Program-made: the position numbers and the translations under genes
Source of the DNA: Paenibacillus sp. FSL H8-0048
GTDB taxonomy: Bacteria; Bacillota; Bacilli; Paenibacillales; Paenibacillaceae
Length of the DNA: 64,000 bases
Assembly (NCBI RefSeq): GCF_038002825.1
Contig: NZ_JBBODF010000001.1
Location: forward strand, 6,572,001-6,636,000
Reading direction: 5' to 3'
The notes under the pieces: model-generated
Seen by the model: only the letters and a program-made list of their open reading frames with translations
Database searches by the model: none
Told to the model about the DNA's origin: nothing
Shown: positions 39,374 through 48,949 of the stretch, in pieces
How positions within the stretch are numbered: the first letter of the stretch is position 1
How the letters are laid out: every line of letters starts with the position of its first letter

Positions 39374-39436
39374 AACAGAACCTAAACAGCGGGGACAAAA
39401 TTAAGCAAAAATTCAAAGGTTCGTTTAAGTTCTGTT
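39374..39436. promoter_or_regulatory. Inverted repeat in the divergent promoter region of the two-component system
   Basis: AACAGAACCTAAAC (39374-39387) and GTTTAAGTTCTGTT (39423-39436) match as reverse complements at 13 of 14 positions. Placed symmetrically between response-regulator and CPBP genes, they are the best candidate binding sites for the response regulator. Confidence 0.55.
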
Positions 39437-39507
39437 CTAGTGGGGTTAGTAGGATAGGTTTGAGCAACACATTCGAGCTTCGATGAGAAGAGTAGGAGGA
39501 AAATAGT

Positions 39508-39549
39508 ATGAGTAAAAAAGACCGCAATCGGGGGGATGGCAATGAGTAG
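39508..39549 (+). CDS. 13-aa leader ORF overlapping the CPBP start
   Basis: AGGAGGAAAATAGT precedes ATG 39508; the peptide MSKKDRNRGDGNE ends at TAG 39547-39549, eight bases into the CPBP gene. The good RBS belongs to the leader rather than to the CPBP gene, so the arrangement suggests translational coupling. Confidence 0.45.
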   Translation: MSKKDRNRGDGNE

Positions 39550-40231
39550 TCCATCTCTGTCTGAAATGCCACACACCCGGCCCGGCTGGCCAGAGATCCT
39601 AACTGCACTGTCCCTCTATATGATCGGCGTTGTTATCCTTGGGGTCTGGATGCTTCAAATTCCTGATGAGCAAGCCATCCTACGGATTAATATCGGAGGT
39701 GCGGGCAATGGTCTGATTGGCTTCCTGGCTCTGTTCGCAGCCTACGCCCTGCGGATTCGCAATTTACGCGCTTTCGGGTTTCGGACGACGGAGCGGAAAT
39801 GGCTGCTGGTGGCGGTCGTCATCGGGATTGCTGCGTTCGGGGGATGTTTTGTGATCGAAGGAATCTATTATCACTTTATTACCGAGATCAATACCCAGGC
39901 GGATTTCCAGACGGCAGCGCAAGGCGGCCCGCTCTCCATGTTTATTCTGCTTATCACGGGGGCGATCCTAACGCCGCTCAGCGAGGAATTTGTATTCCGC
40001 GGCGTCATTGCCAATGCCCTGAACCGTTATGGCCCATGGGCCGGAATCGTAGGCAGCGCTGCAATCTTCGGCGTGGTGCATGGATTCACCGTTATCCTGC
40101 TAGACGCATTCATGGTCGGCGTTCTGGTAGCATACCTGTTCCGCAAGACCGGCTCTATCTGGCCGGGAGTTGTGGTGCATATCGTGTATAACGGTCTTAA
40201 TCTTCTTTATTATTCCACGCTATCCCTATAA
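39542..40231 (+). CDS. CPBP family intramembrane metalloprotease, 229 aa
   Basis: Several membrane helices and the Abi/CPBP motifs: PLSEEFVFRGVIANAL (EExxxR) and FGVVHGFTVILL plus GVVVHIVYNG (His ligands). CPBP proteins include bacteriocin-immunity and Rce1-like proteases. ATG 39542 follows a G-run at good distance; ATG 39536 is the alternative. It is divergent from the two-component system and 116 bp before the ABC exporter genes, a layout typical of peptide resistance or export loci. Confidence 0.87.
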   Translation: MSSPSLSEMPHTRPGWPEILTALSLYMIGVVILGVWMLQIPDEQAILRINIGGAGNGLIGFLALFAAYALRIRNLRAFGFRTTERKWLLVAVVIGIAAFGGCFVIEGIYYHFITEINTQADFQTAAQGGPLSMFILLITGAILTPLSEEFVFRGVIANALNRYGPWAGIVGSAAIFGVVHGFTVILLDAFMVGVLVAYLFRKTGSIWPGVVVHIVYNGLNLLYYSTLSL

Positions 40232-40347
40232 TCTGACAGGTTATTCCTCATTGATGGAAATGATACTATGAATTAGGGCACGCTTTGCGAGTCTTTTCTA
40301 TTGTGATTCGTCCCCACTATCATTCATTCCAACAAGGAGACTGCTGC

Positions 40348-42159
40348 ATGCTTATTGCAAGAAAATATACGGTATTCGATCTGATCGGGATTCCGCTCCG
40401 GGTGATTCCGGTGCAGACGGTGGCAGCGATGGGGTATATGCTGGTGGATGCCCTGCTGCCTGCGTATCAGACGCTGGTGATGGCTTATTTCATTAATACG
40501 GCGACCCAGATTGTGAATGGCCAGGCCGAGTATTCGTTAATCTATAGGCCGCTTGCGCTGATTATAGGTTATGTGATTGTCACTCATCTGCTCCCCAGCC
40601 TGATGCAGTTAATTGAGCTGACGGGACGCAATCGGCTGAATATGCGGCTGAAGCGGGAGATGGTGCTCAAGCGGGCGCGGCTTGCGTATCAGCATATTGA
40701 GAATAAGGAGACCGCAGAGTTAATCCATAGGGTGTGCGGTGATCCGGTGGGTCATTTCATGGGCGGGTTCAACAATCTGATGAGTGGACTGAATCTGCTG
40801 ATTGGGACCGCTTCGCTGCTTGTGATTGTGATGTCTTCCACGTTCATTACGGGAATTGTGATTGTGCTGGTTGCGGTGCCTTTGTTCTATATTGCCATGA
40901 AGACGGGCAAGGCGAATTATGTGCTGGGGATGGAGGCGCAGCGGATACGGAGGAGGAGTGCGGATCTGGCTCATATTCTGACTAGCCGGGAGGATGCGGA
41001 GGAACGCACGTTATTCGGATATAGTCCGGCGCTCAGGGATCGGTACGGCAAGCTGTATGATCAGACGTACGCAGTGGAGAAGAAGATACAGATCCGAAGC
41101 TTTATTCATTTGAAAAGCGGCTCGATCATCGCCCTACTGATCGGCATCATCATAGTGGCCTTGCTGCTGCCTGCGCTGCACTTGGGCGAGCTAACGATTG
41201 GCCTGTACATCTCGCTGGTGACCGCGATCTTCAGTCTTGTGCAGAGGATGTCCTGGCAGTTAGCCGAGACGATGCAGGAGCATGCGCGCATGAAGGAGTA
41301 TCTGCAGGACTTCTCTGCTTTTGCCGGACTCAGTGAGAAGACGGATGCCGCTGCTCTGCCTGTGGAGTTGGGCGGCTTCGTCTTTCAATCGCTGGAGTTC
41401 AGGCAGGTGAGCTTCCGCTACCCGGATACGGAAAGATACATATTGAATCAATGCTCGTTCACCCTGGTTAGCGGGAAGAGCTATGCCATTGTCGGGGAGA
41501 ACGGGGCCGGTAAGTCCACCCTAATCAAACTGCTTACCGGGTTGTACGATAACTACGAGGGCGAAATCTACATAAATAATAGGAACCTCCGGGAGTATAG
41601 TTACCCTGAGCTGAAGAGCATCATCGCTGTGGTGTTTCAGAATTACGCCAGATACGCGCTGACGATCCAGGATAATATCCGGTTGGGGAATATCCTGAAG
41701 CTGGATGAAGAGCGAATCCGTCACAGCATAAGCAAGATGAATCTGGGTGAGATGGTTCAGGGGCTGGAAGCCGGTCTCGATACTTATGTCGGCAAAATCA
41801 AAGAGAACAGCCTGGACCTCTCCGGCGGGCAGTGGCAACGCTTAGCGATAGCCAGACTATTGTACTCTGACTCTGCCATCCATATCATGGACGAGCCAAC
41901 AGCTGCCTTGGACCCCATAGAAGAGAGCCGGCTATATGAAATGTTCAGCAGCATCCGCGCAGACCGGTTCACGATCTACATCACCCACAGGCTAGGTGCT
42001 GCGAGAATCTCGGATGAGATTCTGGTGGTGAGTTGCGGGCGGATTGCGGAGCAGGGCTCACATGAGCAATTGATGGAACACCCGGATGGCTTATACCAGA
42101 AGATGTTCGCCAGCCAGAAGTCGTGGTATGAGGCAGAGAGTATGGTGCAGCATGGATAG
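40348..42159 (+). CDS. ABC exporter, half-transporter A (membrane-ATPase fusion), 603 aa
   Basis: AAGGAGACTGCTGC precedes ATG 40348, making the longer frame unlikely. Six membrane helices (about 20-330) are followed by a nucleotide-binding domain: Walker A VGENGAGKSTLIKLL, signature LSGGQWQRLAIARL, Walker B HIMDEPTAALDP and H-loop TIYITHRLG. Canonical catalytic residues are present. Its end overlaps the next exporter gene by eight bases, so the two form a heterodimer. Likely exports a peptide or drug. Confidence 0.92.
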   Translation: MLIARKYTVFDLIGIPLRVIPVQTVAAMGYMLVDALLPAYQTLVMAYFINTATQIVNGQAEYSLIYRPLALIIGYVIVTHLLPSLMQLIELTGRNRLNMRLKREMVLKRARLAYQHIENKETAELIHRVCGDPVGHFMGGFNNLMSGLNLLIGTASLLVIVMSSTFITGIVIVLVAVPLFYIAMKTGKANYVLGMEAQRIRRRSADLAHILTSREDAEERTLFGYSPALRDRYGKLYDQTYAVEKKIQIRSFIHLKSGSIIALLIGIIIVALLLPALHLGELTIGLYISLVTAIFSLVQRMSWQLAETMQEHARMKEYLQDFSAFAGLSEKTDAAALPVELGGFVFQSLEFRQVSFRYPDTERYILNQCSFTLVSGKSYAIVGENGAGKSTLIKLLTGLYDNYEGEIYINNRNLREYSYPELKSIIAVVFQNYARYALTIQDNIRLGNILKLDEERIRHSISKMNLGEMVQGLEAGLDTYVGKIKENSLDLSGGQWQRLAIARLLYSDSAIHIMDEPTAALDPIEESRLYEMFSSIRADRFTIYITHRLGAARISDEILVVSCGRIAEQGSHEQLMEHPDGLYQKMFASQKSWYEAESMVQHG

Positions 42160-43921
42160 AATACAGAGGCAGGGATTCCTGAGGAACGGGGCCAGATGCC
42201 TGCGGCTTTTATTCCAGGTGAATCCCGGGATGACCTATACATACATCGGCATTGCCTTGCTCCAGGCGGTCTCCTGGGTCTTGCAGGTATTATTTATGCA
42301 AAAGTTTCTGGATGATGCCGCTGCCTATGCTACGGACCGGATAGACTTCAAAATGATGCTCTTTTCCTTGGGCGTACTGGCCCTTATGTATCTGTTCTAT
42401 CACGTCATGGACGGATTCGGGAACTGTTATGAGGAGATTTACGGGCTAAGTGTGGGCAAGCACCTGAACCTGATGATTTTTAAGCGAGTAGATTCTCTGC
42501 AGGTCTCTGAATTCGAGGACACGAAGCGGCTGGATTATATCCACAAGGCTGTGAACGGGAGCGGCAAGCTGATCTGGATCGGGACGACCTTACTGGACAT
42601 TCTGTTCTACTATACGACTTATTTCGTGTTCATCGGGTGGTATCTGTTCACGCTCAAGCCGGTGCTTGCGCTAAGTATTGTCGTCGTATTCGTTCCGGTG
42701 ATGCTATCCCAGTGGGTGATGATGTCAGCGTTCAAGAATCTGGAGGCGGCTTCGGCCCCGATCCGGCGGGAAGCTGAGTATTATGAGCAGTGCTTGACGG
42801 ATAAGTCGTATCTGGCAGAGACCCGCTTGCTGGGGGCTACTTCATTTTTCAATAACCTGTATACCTCGGCTCTGCAACGGTTGAACGCTATTGTACTTCG
42901 GACGCAGGTACGCAAGCAGCTTGTTCAGCTCATTCTGAATATAGTGACGGTTATGGGCTACGGCCTGATCGTATATATGCTGTTTGTGTCTGTGATGAGG
43001 CAGGAGATTTCGATTGGAGCTTTTGCGGCGGTGCTGGCTTCGATTGGCAGTCTATACCGGTTCATGAACAAGCTGATCACCGAGAGAATTGCCTGGGCTA
43101 CGGAGAATATCGGGTCTACTGAGAATTTTCTGGATTTCATCGACGAACCTGCTGAGAGGACGAACAACCTGCCAAGACCCGCAGACAGTGATATTGAGCT
43201 AAAAGCTGTCCGGTTCCGCTATCCGCTGGCGACCCGGAATGCGGTGGAGGAGATCAATCTGATCCTTCCGAGTAAGCAGACGCTGGCGATTGTAGGGGAG
43301 AACGGAAGCGGGAAGACCACGCTATGCCGCATCATTATGGGCTTATACCCGCCTACGGAAGGGGAAGTGTGGTACGGGAACGTGGAGGCTTCGCAGACTG
43401 GCTATGAGCGAACATCGGCAGTTTTTCAACATTATCGCAAGTATAAGGAGACGTTGCGGGAGAATGTGCGGATCAGCCAACATTCCAAACCAGCAGATGA
43501 TGCTACAATAGTATCCGTTTGTGAAGAGGCCGGGGTGCTTTTGTCCGGTGAAGGGGTTAAGGAAGGGCTGGATACGATGCTGGGACGCGAGTTCGGCGGC
43601 ACGGATCTCTCCGGCGGCCAGTGGCAGCGTGTAGCGATTGCCCGCGGATTGTTCCGGGACAGCGACTACATGATCTTGGATGAACCTACAGCGGCCATCG
43701 ATCCCCTGGAGGAGACACGGCTGTATAACGACTTCGCCGCCTTATGCCGGGACAAAACCGCAATCCTCGTCTCCCACCGGTTAGGCTCCGTGAAGCTCGC
43801 GGACCGAATCCTCGTGATGAAGGACGGAAGGATCGTGCAGGACGGCACGCATGAGCAGCTCATGAGCATGCCGGGTGAATACCGGACGATGTATGAGGCG
43901 CAGCGGAAGTGGTATGTGTAG
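42152..43921 (+). CDS. ABC exporter, half-transporter B (membrane-ATPase fusion), 589 aa
   Basis: ATG 42152 lies within the end of the previous gene (CATGGATAG). It has the same architecture: membrane helices at about 30-320, then Walker A VGENGSGKTTLCRII, signature LSGGQWQRVAIARGLF, Walker B MILDEPTAAIDP and H-loop AILVSHRLGS. Both ATP sites appear competent. A degraded fragment of this gene's 3' region occurs at 51408-51495. Confidence 0.92.
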   Translation: MDRIQRQGFLRNGARCLRLLFQVNPGMTYTYIGIALLQAVSWVLQVLFMQKFLDDAAAYATDRIDFKMMLFSLGVLALMYLFYHVMDGFGNCYEEIYGLSVGKHLNLMIFKRVDSLQVSEFEDTKRLDYIHKAVNGSGKLIWIGTTLLDILFYYTTYFVFIGWYLFTLKPVLALSIVVVFVPVMLSQWVMMSAFKNLEAASAPIRREAEYYEQCLTDKSYLAETRLLGATSFFNNLYTSALQRLNAIVLRTQVRKQLVQLILNIVTVMGYGLIVYMLFVSVMRQEISIGAFAAVLASIGSLYRFMNKLITERIAWATENIGSTENFLDFIDEPAERTNNLPRPADSDIELKAVRFRYPLATRNAVEEINLILPSKQTLAIVGENGSGKTTLCRIIMGLYPPTEGEVWYGNVEASQTGYERTSAVFQHYRKYKETLRENVRISQHSKPADDATIVSVCEEAGVLLSGEGVKEGLDTMLGREFGGTDLSGGQWQRVAIARGLFRDSDYMILDEPTAAIDPLEETRLYNDFAALCRDKTAILVSHRLGSVKLADRILVMKDGRIVQDGTHEQLMSMPGEYRTMYEAQRKWYV

Positions 43922-44018
43922 GGGAGCCAAATAGCAATAAATGGTTTACTAATACAGAGCTTAACGATAAGATGAAGCCAAAACCAGTTATTGCCGATGG
44001 GCGAAGAGAGGGAACAGA

Positions 44019-45068
44019 ATGAAACCCGTTACCGTATATGATATCGCCAGGGAAGCCAACGTCTCGGTTGCCACCGTATCCAGAGTGCTTAATAATACCG
44101 CCCCGGTCAAAAAAGAAACGAGGGAGCGGATTACTGCGCTGATCGACAAGCACCAGTTCCAGCCCAATGCGCTTGCGCGAAGCCTGATCCGCAAAGAAAC
44201 CGGGATGATCGGGTTCATCCTGCCGGATATCACCAATCCGTTTTTTCCGGAGGTACTGGCCAGCTTTGACCGGGAGACGAGAAAACTGGGCTACACCTGT
44301 TTTTTGTGCGATACCGTCTCTTCGGACGAGGAGACCGACCTCCAGTATGCGCGGGAATCACAGTATCTGGGGATATTGATGGAGAAGCAGGTCGATGGCA
44401 TCGTGATGATTGGCGGCAGACTGGATCTGTCCAAGCCGGATGCGGCGCTGGTGCGTGAGGTAGAGGAAGCGGCCAAACGTGTTCCGGTGCTGATGATTAA
44501 CGGGAATCTGCCCAACACGAAGATTCACCGGGTGGCGGTCGACCAGAGGCTGGGAGCGGAGCTGGCTGCACAGCATTTAATCGATCTTGGACACCGGGAT
44601 ATCGCCGTCATTGGCGGTTTCTTGCATATGTCCAATACGCAGCAGCGGCTTCAGGGATTCCGGACGGCCATGCGGAACAACGGTCTGGAGGTTCGTAAGG
44701 AATGGATGGTCCAAGGGGGATTCTCTGTCAACATGGGCTTTAAGTTTGCAGAGCAGGTGCTGAAGTTGCCGGACCGGCCGACAGCGATCATGTGCATGAA
44801 CGACCTGGTGGCCATCGGCGCACTGAAAGCGGCTGACCGGGCAGGCCTCGCTGTGCCGGTGGAATTGTCCATCGTGGGTTACGACGATATTCCTTTTGCG
44901 TCCTTCAGCATTCCTGAGCTGACCACGGTTTCGCTGATGGCCAGCGAGATCGGCGGTCTGGCGGCAGACATGCTGCATAAGCTGATCGCCGGCAAACAGG
45001 TGTCCCGTTTACATTCGGTTATTCCCGAGCTAAGGGTACGCCAGACGACAGCACCTCCCCGGAAATAA
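44019..45068 (+). CDS. LacI family transcriptional repressor, 349 aa
   Basis: N-terminal HTH and hinge (VTVYDIAREANVSVATVSRV, NALARSLIRKETGMIGFILP) with a periplasmic-binding-type effector domain (DITNPFFPEVLASFDRETRK, HRDIAVIGGF, PTAIMCMNDLVAIGALKAAD, SIVGYDDIPFASFSIPELTT). It lies 270 bp upstream of the ABC sugar importer and beta-galactosidase genes, with two copies of a palindrome of LacI-operator type between them. It should repress that operon until its sugar is bound. Confidence 0.93.
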   Translation: MKPVTVYDIAREANVSVATVSRVLNNTAPVKKETRERITALIDKHQFQPNALARSLIRKETGMIGFILPDITNPFFPEVLASFDRETRKLGYTCFLCDTVSSDEETDLQYARESQYLGILMEKQVDGIVMIGGRLDLSKPDAALVREVEEAAKRVPVLMINGNLPNTKIHRVAVDQRLGAELAAQHLIDLGHRDIAVIGGFLHMSNTQQRLQGFRTAMRNNGLEVRKEWMVQGGFSVNMGFKFAEQVLKLPDRPTAIMCMNDLVAIGALKAADRAGLAVPVELSIVGYDDIPFASFSIPELTTVSLMASEIGGLAADMLHKLIAGKQVSRLHSVIPELRVRQTTAPPRK

Positions 45069-45109
45069 TTGATCCGTGAACATAAATTAATAGTTGACTT
45101 TGAAATAAC

Positions 45110-45152
45110 GAGGGCTTATTCTGTTGAAGAAAGCCCTTACATTTTATTTTTT
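45110..45152 (+). terminator. Terminator after the LacI gene
   Basis: AGGGCTT / AAGCCCT arms with a 13-nt loop, then a T-rich stretch (ACATTTTATTTTTT). Confidence 0.65.
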
Positions 45153-45154
45153 AA

Positions 45155-45168
45155 TGAAACCCATTTCA
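45155..45168. promoter_or_regulatory. LacI-type operator, copy 1
   Basis: TGAAACCCATTTCA: near-palindrome (TGAAA-N4-TTTCA). Its exact reverse complement occurs at 45273-45286, 118 bp away. Confidence 0.78.
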
Positions 45169-45272
45169 CCTATAATCCGATTACTTGCTGAATGAACAAG
45201 GAAACTCCCTGGGAAATTTGCGAGAAGAAGAGAGACAGGATGAAGAACAGGTTTCATTTTTTTATTTTCTTG

Positions 45273-45286
45273 TGAAATGGGTTTCA
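45273..45286. promoter_or_regulatory. LacI-type operator, copy 2 (reverse orientation)
   Basis: TGAAATGGGTTTCA, the reverse complement of copy 1, about 50 bp before the first permease start. Two spaced operators would allow repression by DNA looping. Confidence 0.78.
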
Positions 45287-45335
45287 TAAATTTAACAGCC
45301 GGTAGCTGCTATCTAATCAATTAAGGAGGGGTCTT

Positions 45336-46304
45336 ATGTCCACTGCTTCACCTGCCCAATTGACAGAGAAGAGGTATACCACACCCAAGCGCGGCCGCTG
45401 GAAACGTTTTAAGAACAACAAGACATTGCTGCTGATGTGCTTTCCGGCTGTAGCGTTTTTTCTTATCTTTTCCTATATGCCTATGCCTGGGCTGTATCTG
45501 GCGTTCATCAAGTACAACTATTCTGACGGCATCTTCGGAAGCGCCTTTGCCGGGCTGGAGAATTTCCGGTTCCTTGTCATGACGGGTGATCTGTGGCGCC
45601 TGACGTTCAATACCATCGCTTATAACATCGCGTTTATCCTCCTTGGCAACATGCTTCAGATTACGGTCGCTGTGCTGCTGAACGAGATGCGGTCCAAATG
45701 GTTTAAGAAAGTATCCCAGACCATGATGTTCCTGCCGTATTTCGTATCCGCCGTTCTGATCGGCCTCATCGCCTACAACATTCTGAGTTATGATTATGGC
45801 ATTTTGAACTCGGTCCTGCACTCCTTGGGACTTGATCCGGTGAAGGCTTACTCTAGTCCGGGGGCGTGGCCTTTTATCATTGTTATCACGTATTTATGGC
45901 AAAGCACCGGATATGGCTCCATTGTTTATTTTGCCGCTATTATGGGGCTGGACAGTGAGATTGTGGAGGCTTCGGAGATCGATGGAGCCAATGCTTTTCA
46001 GCGTATCCGATATATCGTACTGCCTTGGCTCAAACCGACCTTCATCATTCTGCTGCTGTTCTCGCTTGGCGGAATTCTTAAGGGGAACTTCGGATTATTC
46101 TTCAATCTGGTGGGTGCTAACAACACAGCATTATACGCCTCTACGGATATTATCGAGACCTATGTGTTCCGCTCGCTGATGACCAACTTCAACTTCTCGA
46201 TGGGCAGTGCGGTCAGTCTGTATCAATCCTTGTTCGGATTCATCGTTGTGCTAACTGCTAACTGGCTGGTCAAAAAGGTATCGCCTGACAATTCACTTTT
46301 TTAG
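45336..46304 (+). CDS. lplB: Sugar ABC transporter permease, LplB-like, 322 aa
   Basis: Six membrane helices and the EAA loop that docks the ATPase: EASEIDGANAFQRIRYIVLP. The N-terminus is charged (KRGRWKRFKNNKTLLLMCFP). With the next two genes it forms a carbohydrate (CUT1-type) importer; the ATPase gene is not in this cluster, as usual for Paenibacillus, which shares an MsmX-like ATPase. AAGGAGGGGTCTT precedes ATG 45336. Confidence 0.92.
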   Translation: MSTASPAQLTEKRYTTPKRGRWKRFKNNKTLLLMCFPAVAFFLIFSYMPMPGLYLAFIKYNYSDGIFGSAFAGLENFRFLVMTGDLWRLTFNTIAYNIAFILLGNMLQITVAVLLNEMRSKWFKKVSQTMMFLPYFVSAVLIGLIAYNILSYDYGILNSVLHSLGLDPVKAYSSPGAWPFIIVITYLWQSTGYGSIVYFAAIMGLDSEIVEASEIDGANAFQRIRYIVLPWLKPTFIILLLFSLGGILKGNFGLFFNLVGANNTALYASTDIIETYVFRSLMTNFNFSMGSAVSLYQSLFGFIVVLTANWLVKKVSPDNSLF

Positions 46305-46316
46305 GAGGACTTGCCC

Positions 46317-47228
46317 ATGGATGAGACTTTTGTAAGCGCACACAAAAAAACCGACGCCAGCGGACTTGTCGTTCGGTGGATTGGATATCTGTTTATCGGC
46401 TTCTTCGCCCTCTGCTGCCTGTTGCCGTTCTTGCTGGTGCTGGGGACCTCCTTCACCTCCGAATCGGCCATTAAGCTCTCCGGCTTCAACTTCTGGCCCA
46501 AAGAATTCAGTACGTTCGCTTATAAAATTGTATTTGAGAATCCCGATCTGATCATCGGATCGTATATAGTAACCATAGTTATGACGATTGTGGGAACAAC
46601 GGTTGGTTTGCTGCTGGTGGCTATGACGGGATATGCGCTGCAGCGGCCGGACTTCATGTACCGCAACAAAATTTCTTTCTTCATTTACTTCACTACACTG
46701 TTCTCTGGAGGTCTGGTGCCGTTCTACCTGTTAATCACCCAGTATCTCCATTTAAAAGATAACTATCTGGCGGTTCTGCTCCCTGGTCTGCTAAGTCCGT
46801 TCCTGATCATTATGATGAAAAGCTTCGTCCGCTCTATTCCTCATGCCATTACGGAATCGGCGAAGATCGACGGGGCAGGCGACTTTACGATTTTCCTCCG
46901 GCTGATTCTGCCCATGACCACGCCCGCCCTGGCCACAATCGGGCTGTTCATCGCCTTGGGGTATTGGAACGAATGGTATAACTCCATGCTGTTTCTGTCG
47001 CCGGATATGAAATATCGCACCTTGCAGCTTTTTCTGTATAACGTGATCACCAGCGCTGATTTTGTCCGCAATTCCGCTGCCGCCTCGAATGTGCAGCTTC
47101 GCGATGTGCCACTCGAGTCCATGAAGATGGCGACAGCCGTAGTTGCCACGGGTCCTGTCATTTTGTTCTACCCGTTCGTACAGCGCTACTTCATTAAGGG
47201 TATCACCGTAGGGGCCGTAAAGGGCTGA
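46317..47228 (+). CDS. Sugar ABC transporter permease, YtcP/AraQ-like, 303 aa
   Basis: ATG 46317 follows AGGAGGACTTGCCC, 12 bp after the first permease. Membrane helices with the EAA loop ESAKIDGAGDFTIFLRLILP and a typical GSYIVTIVMTIVGTTVGLLL region. Partner of the LplB-like permease in one importer. Confidence 0.92.
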   Translation: MDETFVSAHKKTDASGLVVRWIGYLFIGFFALCCLLPFLLVLGTSFTSESAIKLSGFNFWPKEFSTFAYKIVFENPDLIIGSYIVTIVMTIVGTTVGLLLVAMTGYALQRPDFMYRNKISFFIYFTTLFSGGLVPFYLLITQYLHLKDNYLAVLLPGLLSPFLIIMMKSFVRSIPHAITESAKIDGAGDFTIFLRLILPMTTPALATIGLFIALGYWNEWYNSMLFLSPDMKYRTLQLFLYNVITSADFVRNSAAASNVQLRDVPLESMKMATAVVATGPVILFYPFVQRYFIKGITVGAVKG

Positions 47229-47321
47229 TCTTCCAGACCCTTCAATTCCACTGCAACGATGTGCCAAGGCCATCAAGCCTTCTCACATAGAGTACATTAA
47301 ATACAGGGAGGTTGTACAAGA

Positions 47322-48908
47322 ATGGGGATCAAAAAAGCATCAGGGATTTTGTTGACGTTCCTCTTACTGTTTACACTGGCCGCCTGTGGTGGCGGGAATA
47401 ATGCGGCTAACAATGGGGCTAAGACGACGAATAACGCTGGAAAGCAAGACAGCTCGGCGCCGGACACCTCCAAGTTCGTAAAGGTCAGTTATGTGGTCCT
47501 GGGTGATAAGCCGAAGAATGGGCAATTCGAAAAGGTGCTGGCCAAGGTCAATGAAATTATGAAGGAAAAAATCAATGCCGAGCTGGAATGGAAATGGGTC
47601 GAATGGGCCGATTGGCAGACCAAATACAACCTGCTGCTGGCCTCCGGGGAGGCAGTTGATCTGATCACCATCGGCACGGATTGGCTGGATACCTGGGCCA
47701 ATGCGCAGCGCGGAGCCTTCATGAATATGGATGAGCTGCTGCCCAAGTATGCACCGGAAACCTGGAAATCCATCCCGGAGGAGGATTGGAACGAGAGCCG
47801 TTACAACGGCAAAATTGTGCTGATTCCTGAGAACGATTACACGCAATGGGTCAATCATGGATTCTTCTACCGCGGCGACTGGGCCAAGGAAGCCGGGCTG
47901 AGCGAGCCGATCAAGAATTGGGAAGAAATCGGCCAGTATCTGCAATATATCAAGGACAACAAGCCGGATGTCATTCCATGGGATATGGCTTCAGGTGCGG
48001 TGACATGGGGCGGCTATATTCAGTCCTACACGGATAACCTTGACCTCCCGATCTCTACAGGCTACATGCCAGTATTTACAGCGCAATCGAACGATGAGAA
48101 ATATACCGTAGCTGAGCCCATCTTCAGCGATCTCTTCCTGGATTATGCCAAGCTGATGAAGGAATGGGCCGACAAAGGATTCTGGCGCGAGGATGCGCTC
48201 AATAACAAAAATGACAACCGCATAGCTCTCAAAGCCGGGTTATCCGGTCTGGATCAGCATCACACTCAAACCTTCTCCACGCTCCGTGTAGAGATGGACA
48301 AAGCACAGCCAGGCTCCGAGCTGCAGATGTTCCCGTTCAACCGGACCGGCGGGAAGAATCTCATGGAGCTGTCGATTACACACGGCGGTACCTCCCTGGG
48401 CGCGCATAGCAAAAATCCGGAGCGGGCGCTGATGGCGTATGATTTGATCCGCAACAACGAGGAAATCTATCACCTGATCAACTATGGTATCGAAGGCGTG
48501 CAATATGAGATCAAGGATGGAAAAAGAACGCTGCCGGCCAACTACAACGAAGCTTCTGACAGCTTCTATGCCGATTTCTGGGGCGGCCGGATGGACAAAT
48601 TCGAAATCCCAAGCGAAACGGTGTGGAGTGAAATCGGCACCCTCTATGACGAATACGACAAAATCAAAATTCCGTATCCTTACGGCCAGTTTGTCTTCGA
48701 CAAAACGCCTGTAGAGAGTGAATTGACTGCGATCTCGCAGGTGGCCGGGGAGCTTGGGCCGGCTATCAACTTCGGGAAGGTAAGCGATCCAGCCAAAGCA
48801 GTGGAGGAGTTCAGAGCGAAAATCAAGACTGCCGGATACGATAAGGTCAAGGCGGAATTGCAGAAGCAGCTGGATGCTTTTAAGCAAAAAATGGAAGCTG
48901 CGCAATAA
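47322..48908 (+). CDS. Extracellular solute-binding lipoprotein of sugar ABC importer, 528 aa
   Basis: Lipoprotein signal KKASGILLTFLLLFTLAACG with Cys at about 22. The mature protein is of the large oligosaccharide-binding type found with LplB/YtcP permeases: KINAELEWKWVEWADWQTKY, ASGEAVDLITIGTDWLDTWA, EKALMAYDLIRNNEEIYHL-like helices and a C-terminal KVKAELQKQLDAFKQK. It lies 93 bp after the permeases, with GGGAGGTTGTACAAGA as RBS. The linked GH2 enzyme suggests beta-galactoside-containing oligosaccharides. Confidence 0.92.
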   Translation: MGIKKASGILLTFLLLFTLAACGGGNNAANNGAKTTNNAGKQDSSAPDTSKFVKVSYVVLGDKPKNGQFEKVLAKVNEIMKEKINAELEWKWVEWADWQTKYNLLLASGEAVDLITIGTDWLDTWANAQRGAFMNMDELLPKYAPETWKSIPEEDWNESRYNGKIVLIPENDYTQWVNHGFFYRGDWAKEAGLSEPIKNWEEIGQYLQYIKDNKPDVIPWDMASGAVTWGGYIQSYTDNLDLPISTGYMPVFTAQSNDEKYTVAEPIFSDLFLDYAKLMKEWADKGFWREDALNNKNDNRIALKAGLSGLDQHHTQTFSTLRVEMDKAQPGSELQMFPFNRTGGKNLMELSITHGGTSLGAHSKNPERALMAYDLIRNNEEIYHLINYGIEGVQYEIKDGKRTLPANYNEASDSFYADFWGGRMDKFEIPSETVWSEIGTLYDEYDKIKIPYPYGQFVFDKTPVESELTAISQVAGELGPAINFGKVSDPAKAVEEFRAKIKTAGYDKVKAELQKQLDAFKQKMEAAQ

Positions 48909-48949
48909 ACGGCTATATAGATTGAACTAAAAAATTTAAGGAGAAGCGC

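Noticed and set aside
40285..40347. Longer N-terminus for the first ABC exporter gene
   Set aside because: The extension contains the RBS for the ATG at 40348 and encodes no transporter-like sequence.
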